Below are positions 24,996 to 35,456 of a DNA stretch of 64,000 nt, piece by piece. This stretch comes from Odiellus spinosus (taxonomy: Eukaryota > Arthropoda > Arachnida > Opiliones > Phalangiidae): contig OY987239.1 of assembly GCA_963920705.1 (NCBI GenBank), positions 4,684,254-4,748,253 of the forward strand, read 5' to 3'. The notes under the pieces are model-generated. The model ran no database searches, was not told where the DNA came from, and worked only from the letters and a program-made list of their open reading frames with translations. Position numbers and translations under genes: made by a program. How positions within the stretch are numbered: position 1 is the first letter of the stretch; the number at the start of each line of letters is the position of its first letter.

Positions 24996-25620
24996 CATGA
25001 TATCATAAAACGATTGACTATAGTTAATTTGAAATCAATTTGAAATGATTAAAACATTAGGTTCCACCGAGATTCGAACTCGGATCGCTGGATTCAAAGT
25101 GCTAACCGTTACACCATGCAACCCATGATATCAAAGAACGATTAACTATAGTTAATTTTAAATCAATTTGAAGTAATTAAAACATTTGGTTCCACCAAGA
25201 TTCGAACTGCGATCGCTGGATTCAGAGTGCTAACCATTACACCATGGAACCCATGATATCAAAAAACGATTAACTATAGTTAATTTGAAATCAATTTGAA
25301 ATAATTAAAACATTAGGTTGCACCGAGATTCGAATCGCTAGATTCAAAGTCCAAAGTGCTAACCTTTACACCATGAAACCCATGATATCATAAAACGATT
25401 GACTATAGTTAATTTGAAATAATTAAAACATTAGGTTCCACCGAGATTCGAATCGCTGGATTCAAAGTCCAAAGTGCTAACCATTACACCATGGAACCCA
25501 TCATATCAAAAAACGATTAACTATAGTTAAATTGAAAACAATTTCAAGTAATTAAAACGCTAGGTTCCAACGAGAGTCGAACTCGGATCGCTGGATTCAA
25601 AGTCCAAAGTGCTAACCATT

Positions 25621-27520
25621 ACACCATGAAACCCATGATATCATAAAACGATTGACTATAGTTAATTTGGAATCAATTTGAAATAATTAAAACATTAGGT
25701 TCCACCGAGATTCGAACTCGGATCCCGAGTCCATAGTGCTAACCAATACACCATGAAACCCATAATATCAGAGAACGATTAACTATAGTTAATTTTAAAT
25801 CAATTTGAAGTAATTAAAACGATGCGAACTCGGATCGCTGGATTAAAGTGCTAACCATTACACCATGGAACCCATGATATCAAAGAACGGTTCACTATAG
25901 TTAATTTTAAATCAATTTGAAGTATTTAAAGCATAAGGTTCCATTAGGATTCGAACTCGCGTCACTGGACTCAGAGTCCAAAGTGCTAACCATTAAACCA
26001 TGGAACCCATAATATAATAAAACGATTGACTATAGTTAATTATAAATCAACTTGAAATAATTAAAATATTAGGTTCCACTGAGATTCGAACTCGGATAGC
26101 TGGATTCAAAGTCCACCATGGAACCCATGATATCAAAGAACGATTATCTATAGTTAATTTTAAATCAATTTGAAGTAATTAAAACATTTGGTTCCACCAT
26201 GATTCGAACTCGGATCGCAGGATTCAGAGTGCTAACCATTACACCATGGAACCCGTGATATCAAAAAACGGTAAACCATAGTTAAATTGAAATCAATTTC
26301 AAGTAATTAAAACACTAGGTTCCTCCGAGATTCGAACTCGGATCGCTGGATTCAGAGGCCAAAGCGCTAACCATTACACCATGGAACCCATGATATCATA
26401 AAACGATTGACTATAGTTAATTTGAAATCAATTTGAAATAATTAAAACATTAGGTTCCACCGAGATTCGAACTCGGATCGCTGGATTCAAAGTGCTAACC
26501 ATTACACCATGGAACCCATGATATCATAAAACGATTGACTATATAGTTAATTTGAAATCAATTTGAAAAAATTAAAACATTAGGTTCCACCGAGATTCGA
26601 ACTCGGATCGCTGGATTCAAAGTCCAAAGTGCTAGCCATTACACCATGGAACCCATGATATCATAAAACGATTGACTATAGTTAATTTGGAATCAATTTG
26701 AAATAATTAAAACATTAGGCTCCACCGAGATTCGAACTCGGATCCCGAGTCCATAGTGCTAACCAATACACCATGAAACCCATAATATCAGAGAACGATT
26801 AACTATAGTTAATTTTAAATCAATTTGAAGTAATTAAAACGATGCGAACTCGGATCGCTGGATTAAAGTGCTAACCATTACACCATGGAACCCATGATAT
26901 CAAAGAACGGTTCACTATAGTTAATTTTAAATCAATTTGAAGTATTTAAAGCATAAGGTTCCATTAGGATTCGAACTCGCGTCACTGGACTCAGAGTCCA
27001 AAGTGCTAACCATTAAACCATGGAACCCATAATATAATAAAACGATTGACTATAGTTAATTATAAATCAACTTGAAATAATTAAAATATTAGGTTCCACT
27101 GAGATTCGAACTCGGATAGCTGGATTCAAAGTCCACCATGGAACCCATGATATCAAAGAACGGTAATTTCAAGTAATTAAAACACTAGGTTCCACCGAGA
27201 TTCGAACTCGGATCGCTGGATTCAGAGGCCAAAGCGCTAACCATTACACCATGGAACCCATGATATCATAAAACGATTGACTATAGTTAATTTGAAATCA
27301 ATTTGAAATAATTAAAACATTAGGTTCCACCGAGATTCGAACTCGGATCGCTGGATTCAAAGTGCTAACCATTACACCATGGAACCCATGATATCATAAA
27401 ACGATTGACTATATAGTTAATTTGAAATCAATTTGAAAAAATTAAAACATTAGGTTCCACCGAGATTCGAACTCGGATCGCTGGATTCAAAGTCCAAAGT
27501 GCTAACCATTACACCATGGA
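25621..27520. repeat. 1020-bp repeat with an internal 160-bp deletion in copy 2
   Basis: Line-for-line identity between 25621 and 26641 onwards fixes the 1020-bp step. The later part of the second copy (from about 27165) is shifted to an 860-bp offset, so about 160 bp were lost. Confidence 0.72.
26583..26653 (-). tRNA. tRNA-Gln (anticodon TTG)
   Basis: 71-nt body with anticodon loop CTTTGAA and all stems paired. The D loop reads AATGGCTA instead of AATGGTTA, keeping the invariant GG. T4 follows the 3' end. Confidence 0.78.
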
Positions 27521-27523
27521 ACC
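27453..27523 (-). tRNA. tRNA-Gln (anticodon TTG), array consensus
   Basis: Full-length consensus body near the right end of the array. All stems are paired, the anticodon is TTG, and the 3' flank is TAATGTTTTAATTTT. It lies about 300 bp from the array/IR-gene junction. Confidence 0.85.
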
Positions 27524-27820
27524 CATGATATCAAAAAAACGATTAACTATAGTTAATTTTAAATCAATTTGAAGTATTTTAAACATTTGTTTCCACCAAG
27601 ACTCGAACCCGGATCGCTGGATTCAGAGTCCAAAGTGCTAACCGTGCATGGAACCCATGATATCAGAAAACGATTAACTATAATTAATTTGAAATCAATT
27701 TGAAGTATTTAAAACTTTAGGTTCCACCAAGTTTCGAACTCGGATCGCTAGATTCAGAGTCCAAAAAGCTAACCATTACACCATGGAACCCATGATATCA
27801 CAGAACGATTAACTATAGTC

Positions 27821-28317
27821 CGCGCTCGGTTAGAAGCGGTTAATCCAAAAATTTTAAGACTCGGATTCATAATCGATAAGGGTAAAGATAAAGGATAAGA
27901 TTATAACGAAATGTTATCCAATCTCTTCCAATGGTCGGTCGGTCTTAGCGCGAAGCTAAACTCGAGCCTCGTCGCGCCATCATCGCATCGGGGCCTTTAT
28001 GGCGGATGCACATGACGCATTTTCACGCCTCGATAGATTTCTATGAGCGCATCCGCCTTTAGAATCAGTTCGATCGATTTAGGCGATGTTTAAACGTTTA
28101 GCCGACTACCCGGTTGGCGACTCTTTATAGAGGACAATAATAAACCTACTATAGTTTGGTCTTTGTATTTCTCAGAGTCCAACTGAGAAAGTGTATTGGA
28201 GCTCTAGTAAGTAAAACTGTAAATTTCTTATTCCCGCCAAATTATTTATCACGGACGTCAGAAACGAGACGAAGCCCAGCAGCTCTTTGGGGTTGCCGTC
28301 GATACGCTGTACATTAG
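27821..28317. other. Array/duplicon junction and IR gene A intron sequence
   Basis: The satellite stops inside its palindrome (aactatagtc) and single-copy-like sequence begins. From about 28110 it is homologous to the intron before exon 6 of gene B (for example ggcgactctttatag, tgtattggagctctagtaag). No exon is seen before 28318. Confidence 0.6.
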
Positions 28318-28940
28318 TCTCGAATTACCCTTATTGCTGATATATTTTCGATGATAGCTTTCGTTTCAAGACGCGTCCGTCTATTTCATCTAGAATACGG
28401 AAGCGAAACAAAGACCACGTACATCAGTTTGGTGCATTTCTTCACTGACACGCCCTTCTTTTACATCTCGAAGGAAGCGGCCTGGGATCAATTATGCGTT
28501 CAGTTCATATACACGGGAGAGACGGAGTACGATGCCCGAATACACGAAACCATCAAGAACTGGTAAGCGATCGGTTAAAAAACAACTCGACGCGCCTGAT
28601 TCGAATCGCGACCCGCCTGATTCGGCCAATCTCATTTCGCGATACATTACGGCCATCTCGATCATTTCCGTATCGTATTCGTTACCTCCCTTTTAGGGCG
28701 CTGCGATTGTACGAAGGATCAACTGGGAATACGTTGGAAGCGAAGGAAATTGAATCTAAATTAATGCAGGGACTTGATTCAAACGCCCAATTGTTCACAC
28801 CCTACGAGATGACCGACCTCTCCGTTCCCTTTCGACTCTTCGGCTACGGAATGGCGTCGGGCATCGGCGTAAAATTCGTCGAGACCATCCTGGCCATTTA
28901 CAACAACAAAAACAAGCGACCGAAACGAAAACCCCAATAA
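28318..28940 (+). pseudogene. IR-like receptor A, last two exons only
   Basis: Two exons homologous to exons 6 and 7 of gene B: 28318-28562 (acceptor acattag, donor tg|gtaagc) and 28697-28940 (acceptor ccttttag, stop TAA). Spliced, they encode about 162 residues: the lobe-2 part (starting SRITLIADIF, with RRVRLFHLEYG and ETIKNW) and the last membrane segment (VPFRLFGYGMASGIGVKF) with a basic tail, NKRPKRKPQ. Both exons are open. The ligand-binding lobe 1, TM1, pore and TM2 are absent because the tRNA array begins 500 bp upstream. This is a 5'-truncated copy unless its front part lies beyond the array. The family call rests on the pore exons of its paralogues. Confidence 0.65.
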
Positions 28941-30690
28941 CCCGAATAATAAACACCGCGTGACACGAGCGAAGATCGGGGTCTAGGTTCGCGCTATCAC
29001 TTTATCGTTTCATCGTTGATTGGAGTCAATAGTTGGTATTGTAATATAATTTTGGGACCAGCAAAAAAAAAAAAAATAAAAAAAAAAAAAAAAAAGTGCC
29101 TGTTTCTATCGAAGATGTTGCTTTTTTTCAAGGTTGGGTCGAAATATAGGATTTTCTATACTTTTGCAAACCTTGGAGCCTTGAAAAACAGCCGTTCAAT
29201 TGAACCCGCTTCTACGGAAGATGTTGCCTTTTTTCAAGGTTGGGAACTTGGGACGAAGTGAACTTTTATAATATCAAGAATTCATTATCGTTTATCCTGT
29301 CTGTGGGATGCCTCTCCCTCCCCATACTTTAGTTCCAATCTCAAGCGCTAGAGAGGGCTATTTCAAATTCCGAGTCTCGGTCATTGTTAAGTTTTGAGAT
29401 TTTCCTCTCCTCGGGCAACAAACCACAAACCATCACCCTAAAATAAACAAAAACGAGCTGGAAATCCACGCCCCCAGGCAAGCAATATTTCAGTAGGGGG
29501 GGAGTAGAAATGGGGCCTAAAATCGCTACTACAGACATCTATCGCTCTTGAAACGTAAAATTTGAAAATTATTGCATATCCACTAATCAAAAAAGTTGCT
29601 CTCGTAAAAGAAAACGAAAACAAAAACTTGATCTTTACTTGCTCTCAGAGTGATATCTCTTACTCTAAACCCAATGGTTTTCACTATTAGCATAAGCCTA
29701 TTAATTCACCCGTAAGTTACAAACGAGGGTCGCTTTAGCATTAAGCTAATGACTGGCCAATCTCGCGACTCAAATCCATCTAGTGGTGGTAACTTGAAAC
29801 TCTCCCAATGCATACTGGAATGAAGTGGGGTAGGGTGTAAGGAGAATTAACTAGGTTTTTCCGCGAGGTGGCGTAGGGCTTCAAATTTCTCTCTCTCTCT
29901 CTTCTGCATAATGCTGAATACGAAGGCCTAGGGGGAACTCAAAATTACGGGCGAAGAATTAACACGCTTATGCTATTAGATACAAGGGACGACTTTCATT
30001 AGCTTAAATGCTTCTTCGTATTTACTTGCTGCCTTGCTGTTGCGACTAGTCGCAAAAGAGGACCTTTTGGCGAAAAAAATATTTTAGTATTTGTACCCAA
30101 ACTCCGTCATTATGGTTATCTGAATAATATTTTCCAGATAATATTTGCTAGGGAAAACAAAATCTAAAAGCTTAAATATTTTATCTCCCACTTTAAACAT
30201 CTTACAAAGTTGAGGCCATATTCAAATTTTGAGTGTTCTCAATATCCACGCGATGACGTCCGTTTATGTGCGAGTTTTAGTGATTGAGTCATGCGAGGGA
30301 CAAGGGACTTTATTTTAATAATAAAATAAAATTGAAATTGAATATTGTTACAAATCTATGAGTTTTAACTCGTCCATTTATTATTTTATAATAATAAAAA
30401 TATTTCACTGCCAGAGTTTGGAAGGATGGTTCTTGAATCGCGGCCCTCCCATATTCTTATGGAACCTGAATGAATTCTTCCTATTACACGTAATATCGTG
30501 GCAAATAAGCGTTAATAGGCATAGCGTAAATTTTAAAACTTAAAGAACATCCGACGCTACGCGAATAGCCCCATTCTTACTATACAAAATGAGCTCTACC
30601 ATCTTTAAATAAACCCAACCAAAGTATAAATGAAAGTGTTCAGAAATTGAAGCGTTCAGATTTAGGAGGACTGACCATATCTCTATTTAA
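28941..30690. other. Intergenic, 3' flank of A
   Basis: A poly-A-rich run at about 29062-29096 is followed by two copies of a 33-bp motif at 29105 and 29211 (core gaagatgttgc then tttttcaaggttggg). A short TC run lies near 29890. Small ORFs on both strands look spurious. Nothing else recognised. Confidence 0.5.
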
Positions 30691-31521
30691 AACGGTGAGC
30701 CAAAAACGCGTCTTAACGAGAATCGATAGTAAAACTTTAAAAGTAATTAAATGGAAAGGGAGACTGAAAAGGAAATGATTCACGTTTCATTTCTACGAAC
30801 TCTCGTCGAGATTTACGCCAAAGAACAATATCGTTTCGTTTCTTCGCCTACTACCTAGTCGTTTTTGAGATAATCGACGAATAAAAGGCTACTCGAGTTG
30901 CGTTTGGAGTTGATGAAGAATGCGCGCCGCTCGCGTTAAAGTCCATTTCACTCTTCATCGAGTTAATGATCATATTAAAGTTAATATAATTTTTTCCGTT
31001 CAAACTCGTACTTAGCCCCGTTAAATTTCCTCGGAGACCACTAACCGAGTTAATGTTTACGTTATTCGCGAATCTAATGCATTATGAGAATTGATCGTAG
31101 CCGCGTTTAAGTAACTGTACTTACTCTGGAATAAATGAAGGTTTTACTCTGGAAAGACAGCGTCTTCTTTATTGATCAACCCTAATTTTGCTCGCTTTTC
31201 GGGTAAAACTTAGAAGTCGCGTTTTGTAAGAGTGTATTGTTATAAGTGTCCGCGCTGTAGACGTATATGGTAACTATATCCTCCTAGAGGGTAAGATACC
31301 GTCGTACGCCAAATTTTCTACGATTTGATACGAGTATCGCCTAATCACCGAGCCTCAATTCGATAGATTGATAAATAAGGAGATGCCGGGAAGACGTCAC
31401 TGCGATTGAGCAGCGAGTCTTTACAATTGCTCGGAAAGAAACTGCGGGGGAGTATTGGGAACAAGTCCTCAACGCTACGAGAATTCCTTCGATCTGGCGT
31501 TATTGGCGATAATCGTTAATA
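30690..31521. other. Conserved upstream block of IR duplicon B
   Basis: Non-coding sequence with diverged counterparts before genes D (about 43690-44514) and E (about 56810-57377). Shared strings include gttatttgcgaatttaatgc-like and gtgtccgcgctgtagacg-like motifs and a tgcggggga block about 70 bp before the candidate ATG. Conservation, position and order suggest promoter or 5' UTR, but no core promoter can be proven. Confidence 0.4.
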
Positions 31522-31560
31522 ATGGACAACCGACTCAATGTATCAATACGTTATCCCAAG
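31522..31560 (+). CDS. Candidate exon 1 of IR-like gene B
   Basis: ATG plus 12 codons (MDNRLNVSIRYPK) ending at a donor, AAG|GTAGGC. The same short exon and donor occur in D (44515-44556, MDDRLNLSVYYNSE) and E (57378-57416, MDNRLNISVFYDK). In all three, in-frame stops lie just upstream of the ATG, and the hydrophobic pattern RLNxSVxY resembles the first beta strand of IR lobe 1. It is short, and the link to exon 3 is unproven. Confidence 0.4.
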
Positions 31561-32975
31561 GTAGGCGCCTACCCTTTTTTCAAAGATTAAAATTCCCACT
31601 AATTTCAATCGGGTCGTCCGCGGTTCGCGGCTACTTTGGCTCGGATCTCGATGAATTTGAGCCAATGAAATTTAGATAACCATTTTTGAAGAAAAAGCGT
31701 TTTTTTTTTTAATTTCTTCTTCACCCTCCTATTAATACAAATATCATTAGAGCAAACAATTTCTATAGGTTAGGTAGGGTTAAGTTAGGTTAGATTACTA
31801 GTATACTGCCTTCATATTTTATGAAGACGCGATTTTATTAAGCGTTTTTTGGGAAAGCGCTCTTTTAGAGAAAGCGCTCTTTAGGGAAAGCGAATTTTTG
31901 GGAATGAGCAGTTTTTGGGAAAGCGCTCTTATTTAAAAACAGCGCTTTGCTCTTTTGGGAAAAAGTTCTCACTGAATACACCCTCTAAGAACGGTTCTTT
32001 CCGAATGGCCCGCGACTCTGCAATTCACTGTACATCACCAGAGTTCAGCTTTGACAGTGCATTGGGTTCGAACACTTATGAACTCTAAATTCAGCTTTGA
32101 TAGTGCAAAGAGAACACATTTTGTACACCTGAGTTCGCGAGTGTCTGCCCCCTCGGTTCCTTCCGAGTAAACGATATAAGAACCGACAGCCATTCCCGTA
32201 GTAGGGGGAGGTGTGTCTCTATCTCGTTTACAAGTGTTAGAAGCCTATAGTTCTTCCCGGGCTTGACCATCTTGTTGTATCTATACCTTTATATAGCTTA
32301 ACGAGGAAAGACGAATATGGGCGCTGTACCAGAAGATCATCTCTCATTTTAGGTTGGTATTTATAGCGCGTCTTTATTTGATAGGAACGCCAATTCCGAA
32401 TGGACTCGATCTTACACCGAGAGTATTCTTTAAGCGGAAACGAAACGATATTAACCACAAAAATATAGCGAGTAATTTAACCCGCGAATAAACTTGGTTT
32501 TAACAAGAGTAGAGTTCCATTCGGAGATTACGCGCAGATTACTACCTTATAAAATATAAGACATCGCCACTAAAATATCGATCTTTCGAAACAGAGTCAC
32601 GAATGTGCCGAGCAGCAAAATATGGGTGAAGTCCGTTTAATTCGAGTAATTTTTGGAGCTTAGCAAAGCCGCGCCTGATTCGTCAACCATTCGCGCACAC
32701 GGTGTGGCGACAGACTTAACTAAAGCTAGGCTTCGCTAATCCACTCTCTTAACGAGGTATTACGGGTACGCGACCGGAAATCATTATTCCCCGGATCATT
32801 CAGCTACACACCCGAATAAACTCCGCACCTCAGTAAACTCGACACCGGACGATAAGCGCTCCCCGACCTCGAACAATTGGGCCAACACCTTCATCCGCTG
32901 TCGCTTATATCCACGTACCTCTAGAAGACAGATAATAAATGACGTTCGGTAGTCATCTCTAATTGGATTTTTCAG
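31561..32975. other. Large intron/5' region of gene B
   Basis: Contains a TTAGG-like run (about 31770-31795), a degenerate repeat of gggaaagcgctctt (31850-31960), and three blocks that recur in C, D and F: one starting gagtaaacgatataagaac (32165), one starting ttttaggttggtatttatag (32348), and one around gtgtggcgacagacttaact (32701) to cgaccggaaatcattattcc. Frames are broken differently in each copy, so I treat these as conserved non-coding DNA or decayed exons. Confidence 0.5.
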
Positions 32976-35456
32976 AAAGTGGGCGGCTATGATTTGAAAT
33001 CCGAGAACTTAAATGAGATAGCTTCGATACCAGACCTGGAAAAAAATGATTTAAACTACACCCTATTGGCGCCGATTCACTCTTATGATTCGTGGTATTA
33101 TTTCACCTTCGATCCCCCGCTGGTTTGGAAACATTCCAGTTCACTCGTTGAAATTGACATTGAGGTAAAACGAATTAACATTTTAGAAATAATCATTGGG
33201 CTTTGCGCGGGGTCGAGCCACGTTCTAGAACAGTAGTCGAAGGGTGTGGTGGAAGGGAGTTTTTAAAGATTAAACATTTTTCCAGAATTGAGATAGAGAA
33301 ATTCGCCGCTTCTTTCGCGCCGAGAGATTTTGTCCCATAATGTTCTTAACTATATCCGTTCTCGGTTTCCTATCTCCACTCCGCAGTCCGTCTGTTGTTT
33401 CTTCGTGATGATGTTTCTCTCCGCCGCCACGGTGTACTTGTCGACCAGATGTCTCCGCCGCCGGATCGCGACTACCACCGGGTTTGGAAACATCCTCTGG
33501 GACTTCGTCGCTTCGTTCTTCTTCGAGCGTAAGACAAATAAGCTTTCTCGAAACACGGATCAACTAACGCGAAAATTGGATAGGAAAAAAAACGGCGGCT
33601 GTCGCTATTTCCCCTATTTCGAGCGGAATTTGACAAATGAGTAAAAGCAGAGGCCATATAAAGTCATTGCAAATTCCGCTCGGCAATAAACACGCGAAAT
33701 TTCAGGAATTTTGGACGAAGCCATCGTTCGATAGCGCCTATCGACACGCTTCTACATTACAATTTGAGCCGGCAGACATCGACCCGAAATCCAGTTTACG
33801 AATCGTGGCCGCTACCTTATACGTTCGCTCTCTATCTTAAGGGAATCCGTTAGATAAATGGGCGGCAAACCACGCAACAGGGACAGCCTCTAGCAAGAGA
33901 TTTGTCGAATGAATAGCTAGGAATATATTTTGTTTAACATCTGTGGCGGATGGAGCCCGATTATTGTTAGAAAGAACTACGCCGCGTGGCCCCGCTTGGC
34001 TCAGCGCTGATCGTTTGGTCTCGTTTCAGCTTTCCCTTCGGGTTGCGGAACATTGTCGGTTCGTCTTGTCCTCGCTTTCTGGTTGTTTGGCATCACCATA
34101 TTCTGCAACGACATTAACGGCGTCTTCAAGGGGAAACTATCCGTCAAAGAATACGCCGGCGTCGAGACCAAAGAAGACTTGGACAGGCACGAGTGCAAAT
34201 TGCAGAATAATGTAAGAAAAAAGTGGGGTGGGAGGGCAACTCGATTCGGAGCTCGCGGCATTCCGATATCATTTAATTGATCGTCGGATAAGGAGGGTTT
34301 TAATTCGTACGAGGCTCAAAGGTCGTTTCTCGGCTGTATTACGTATTTAACCGAGATTTCGCGTCGCGATTGACATTGATTCTCTTCGTTGCTTACTCGA
34401 GATATTCGCGGCAGTGAAATTTCCTCATTAACGCGATTTTTCGAAACAATTCCGACTCGCATCATTCGATCGAATAAATTATCCGTTCATTCGCGTTTCG
34501 ACATCTGCGCCGTACGCGTTCGGTTAATCCAAAAACTATATCGCATCGGGGCCTTAAGGCGAATTCATACGACGCACTTTCGCGCGCCCATTGACGAGCG
34601 CGATGTTTAAAGGTTTAGCCGACTACCCGGTTGGCGACTCTATAAACCTACTATAGTTCGGTCGTATTTTTCAGAGTACATCTGAGAAAGTGTATTGGAG
34701 CTCTAGTAAGTAAAACTGTGAATTTCTTTTTCCCGCCAAATTATATATCACGGACGGCAGAAACGAGTCGATAACTCGTTACCTACGAGGCCCAGCAGTT
34801 CTTCGGGGTTGCCGTCGATACGCTGCACATTAGTCTCGAATTACCCTTATTGCTGATATATTTTCGATGATAGCTATCGTTTCAAGACGCGTCCGTCTAT
34901 TTCATCTAGAATACGGAAACGAAACAATGACCATGTTCACCAGTTTGGTGAATTTCTACACTGACACGCCCTTCTTTTACATCTCGAAGAAAGCGGTCTG
35001 GGATCAATTATGCATTCAGGTATTATATATAGGAGAGACGGAGTACGATGCCCGAATACACGAAACCATCAAGAACTGGTAAGCGATCCGTTAATGTACA
35101 ACTCGACGCGCCTGATCCGAATCGCGACCCGCCTGATTCGGCCAATCTCATTTCGCGTTACATAACGGCCAACTCGATCATTTCCGTATCGTACTCGTTA
35201 CCTCCCTTTTAGGGCGCTTAGATTGTACGAAGGATCAACTGGAAATACCTTGGAAGGGAAGGAAATTGAATCTAAATTAATACAGGGACTTGATTCAAAC
35301 GCCCAATTGTTTACCCCCTACGAAATGGCCGACCTCTCCGTTCCCTTTCGACTCTTCGGCTACGGAATGGCGGCGGCAATCGGCGTCAAATTCGTCGAGA
35401 CCATCCTGGACATTTACAACAACAACAACAAGCGACCGAAACGAAAACCCCAATAA
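32976..35456 (+). CDS. IR-like ligand-gated ion channel B (most complete copy)
   Basis: Five exons join in frame: 32976-33164, 33387-33528, 34030-34211, 34834-35078 and 35213-35456, giving about 332 residues plus any upstream exon. Order of parts: end of lobe 1 (NYTLLAPIH, then PPLVWKHSSSLVEIDIE); TM1 (SVCCFFVMMFLSAATVYL); re-entrant pore region (FGNILWDFVASFFFEPFPSG); TM2 (SVRLVLAFWLFGITIF) running into KGKLSVKEYAGVETKEDLD; lobe 2; and TM3 (VPFRLFGYGMAAAIGVKF) with a basic tail, NKRPKRKPQ. A TM-pore-TM block followed by a lobe and one more TM is the iGluR/IR plan, and SVR..L.FW with T..DL is typical of IR TM2 and its linker. All five exons are open with GT-AG sites. The intron between the pore and TM2 exons is 501 bp here versus 65 bp in C, D and F. 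The ligand is unknown. The front of lobe 1 is not fully identified. Confidence 0.72.

Larger units (their letters stand above)
2783..27820 (-). repeat. tRNA-Gln gene/pseudogene satellite array (~190 monomers)
   Basis: A 25-kb head-to-tail array with a monomer of about 120-135 bp. Read on the minus strand, each monomer is a 71-nt tRNA-Gln body (5' GGTTCCATGGTGTAATGG ..., 3' CTCGGTGGAACC) followed by T4 and an AT-rich spacer. The body matches the eukaryotic tRNA-Gln pattern: acceptor GGTTCCA/TGGAACC, D arm GTGT/GCAC, and T arm CCGAG/CTCGG with loop TTCGAAT. The anticodon is CTG or TTG, with GTG in a minority. Many monomers lack 7 bp of the anticodon arm and are presumed pseudogenes. The spacer carries a 16-bp palindrome, ATTAACTATAGTTAAT, and runs of TTGAAATCAATTTGAA. 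The copy number comes from 17 monomers per 2198 bp in one section; I did not count every monomer. Confidence 0.93.

Noticed and set aside
2783-27820. CRISPR array or ordinary satellite
   Set aside because: Regular repeats at ~130 bp with AT-rich spacers could be mistaken for either, but the repeats fold as tRNA-Gln, the spacers are conserved rather than unique, and there is no cas gene.
2783-27820. Tandem SINEs derived from tRNA
   Set aside because: The unit ends at the tRNA 3' end with a T4 terminator; there is no tRNA-unrelated tail, LINE-like 3' end, poly-A or target duplication between monomers.
29016-29261. 81-codon lysine-rich ORF
   Set aside because: Produced by a poly-A run and two short repeats; no conservation elsewhere.
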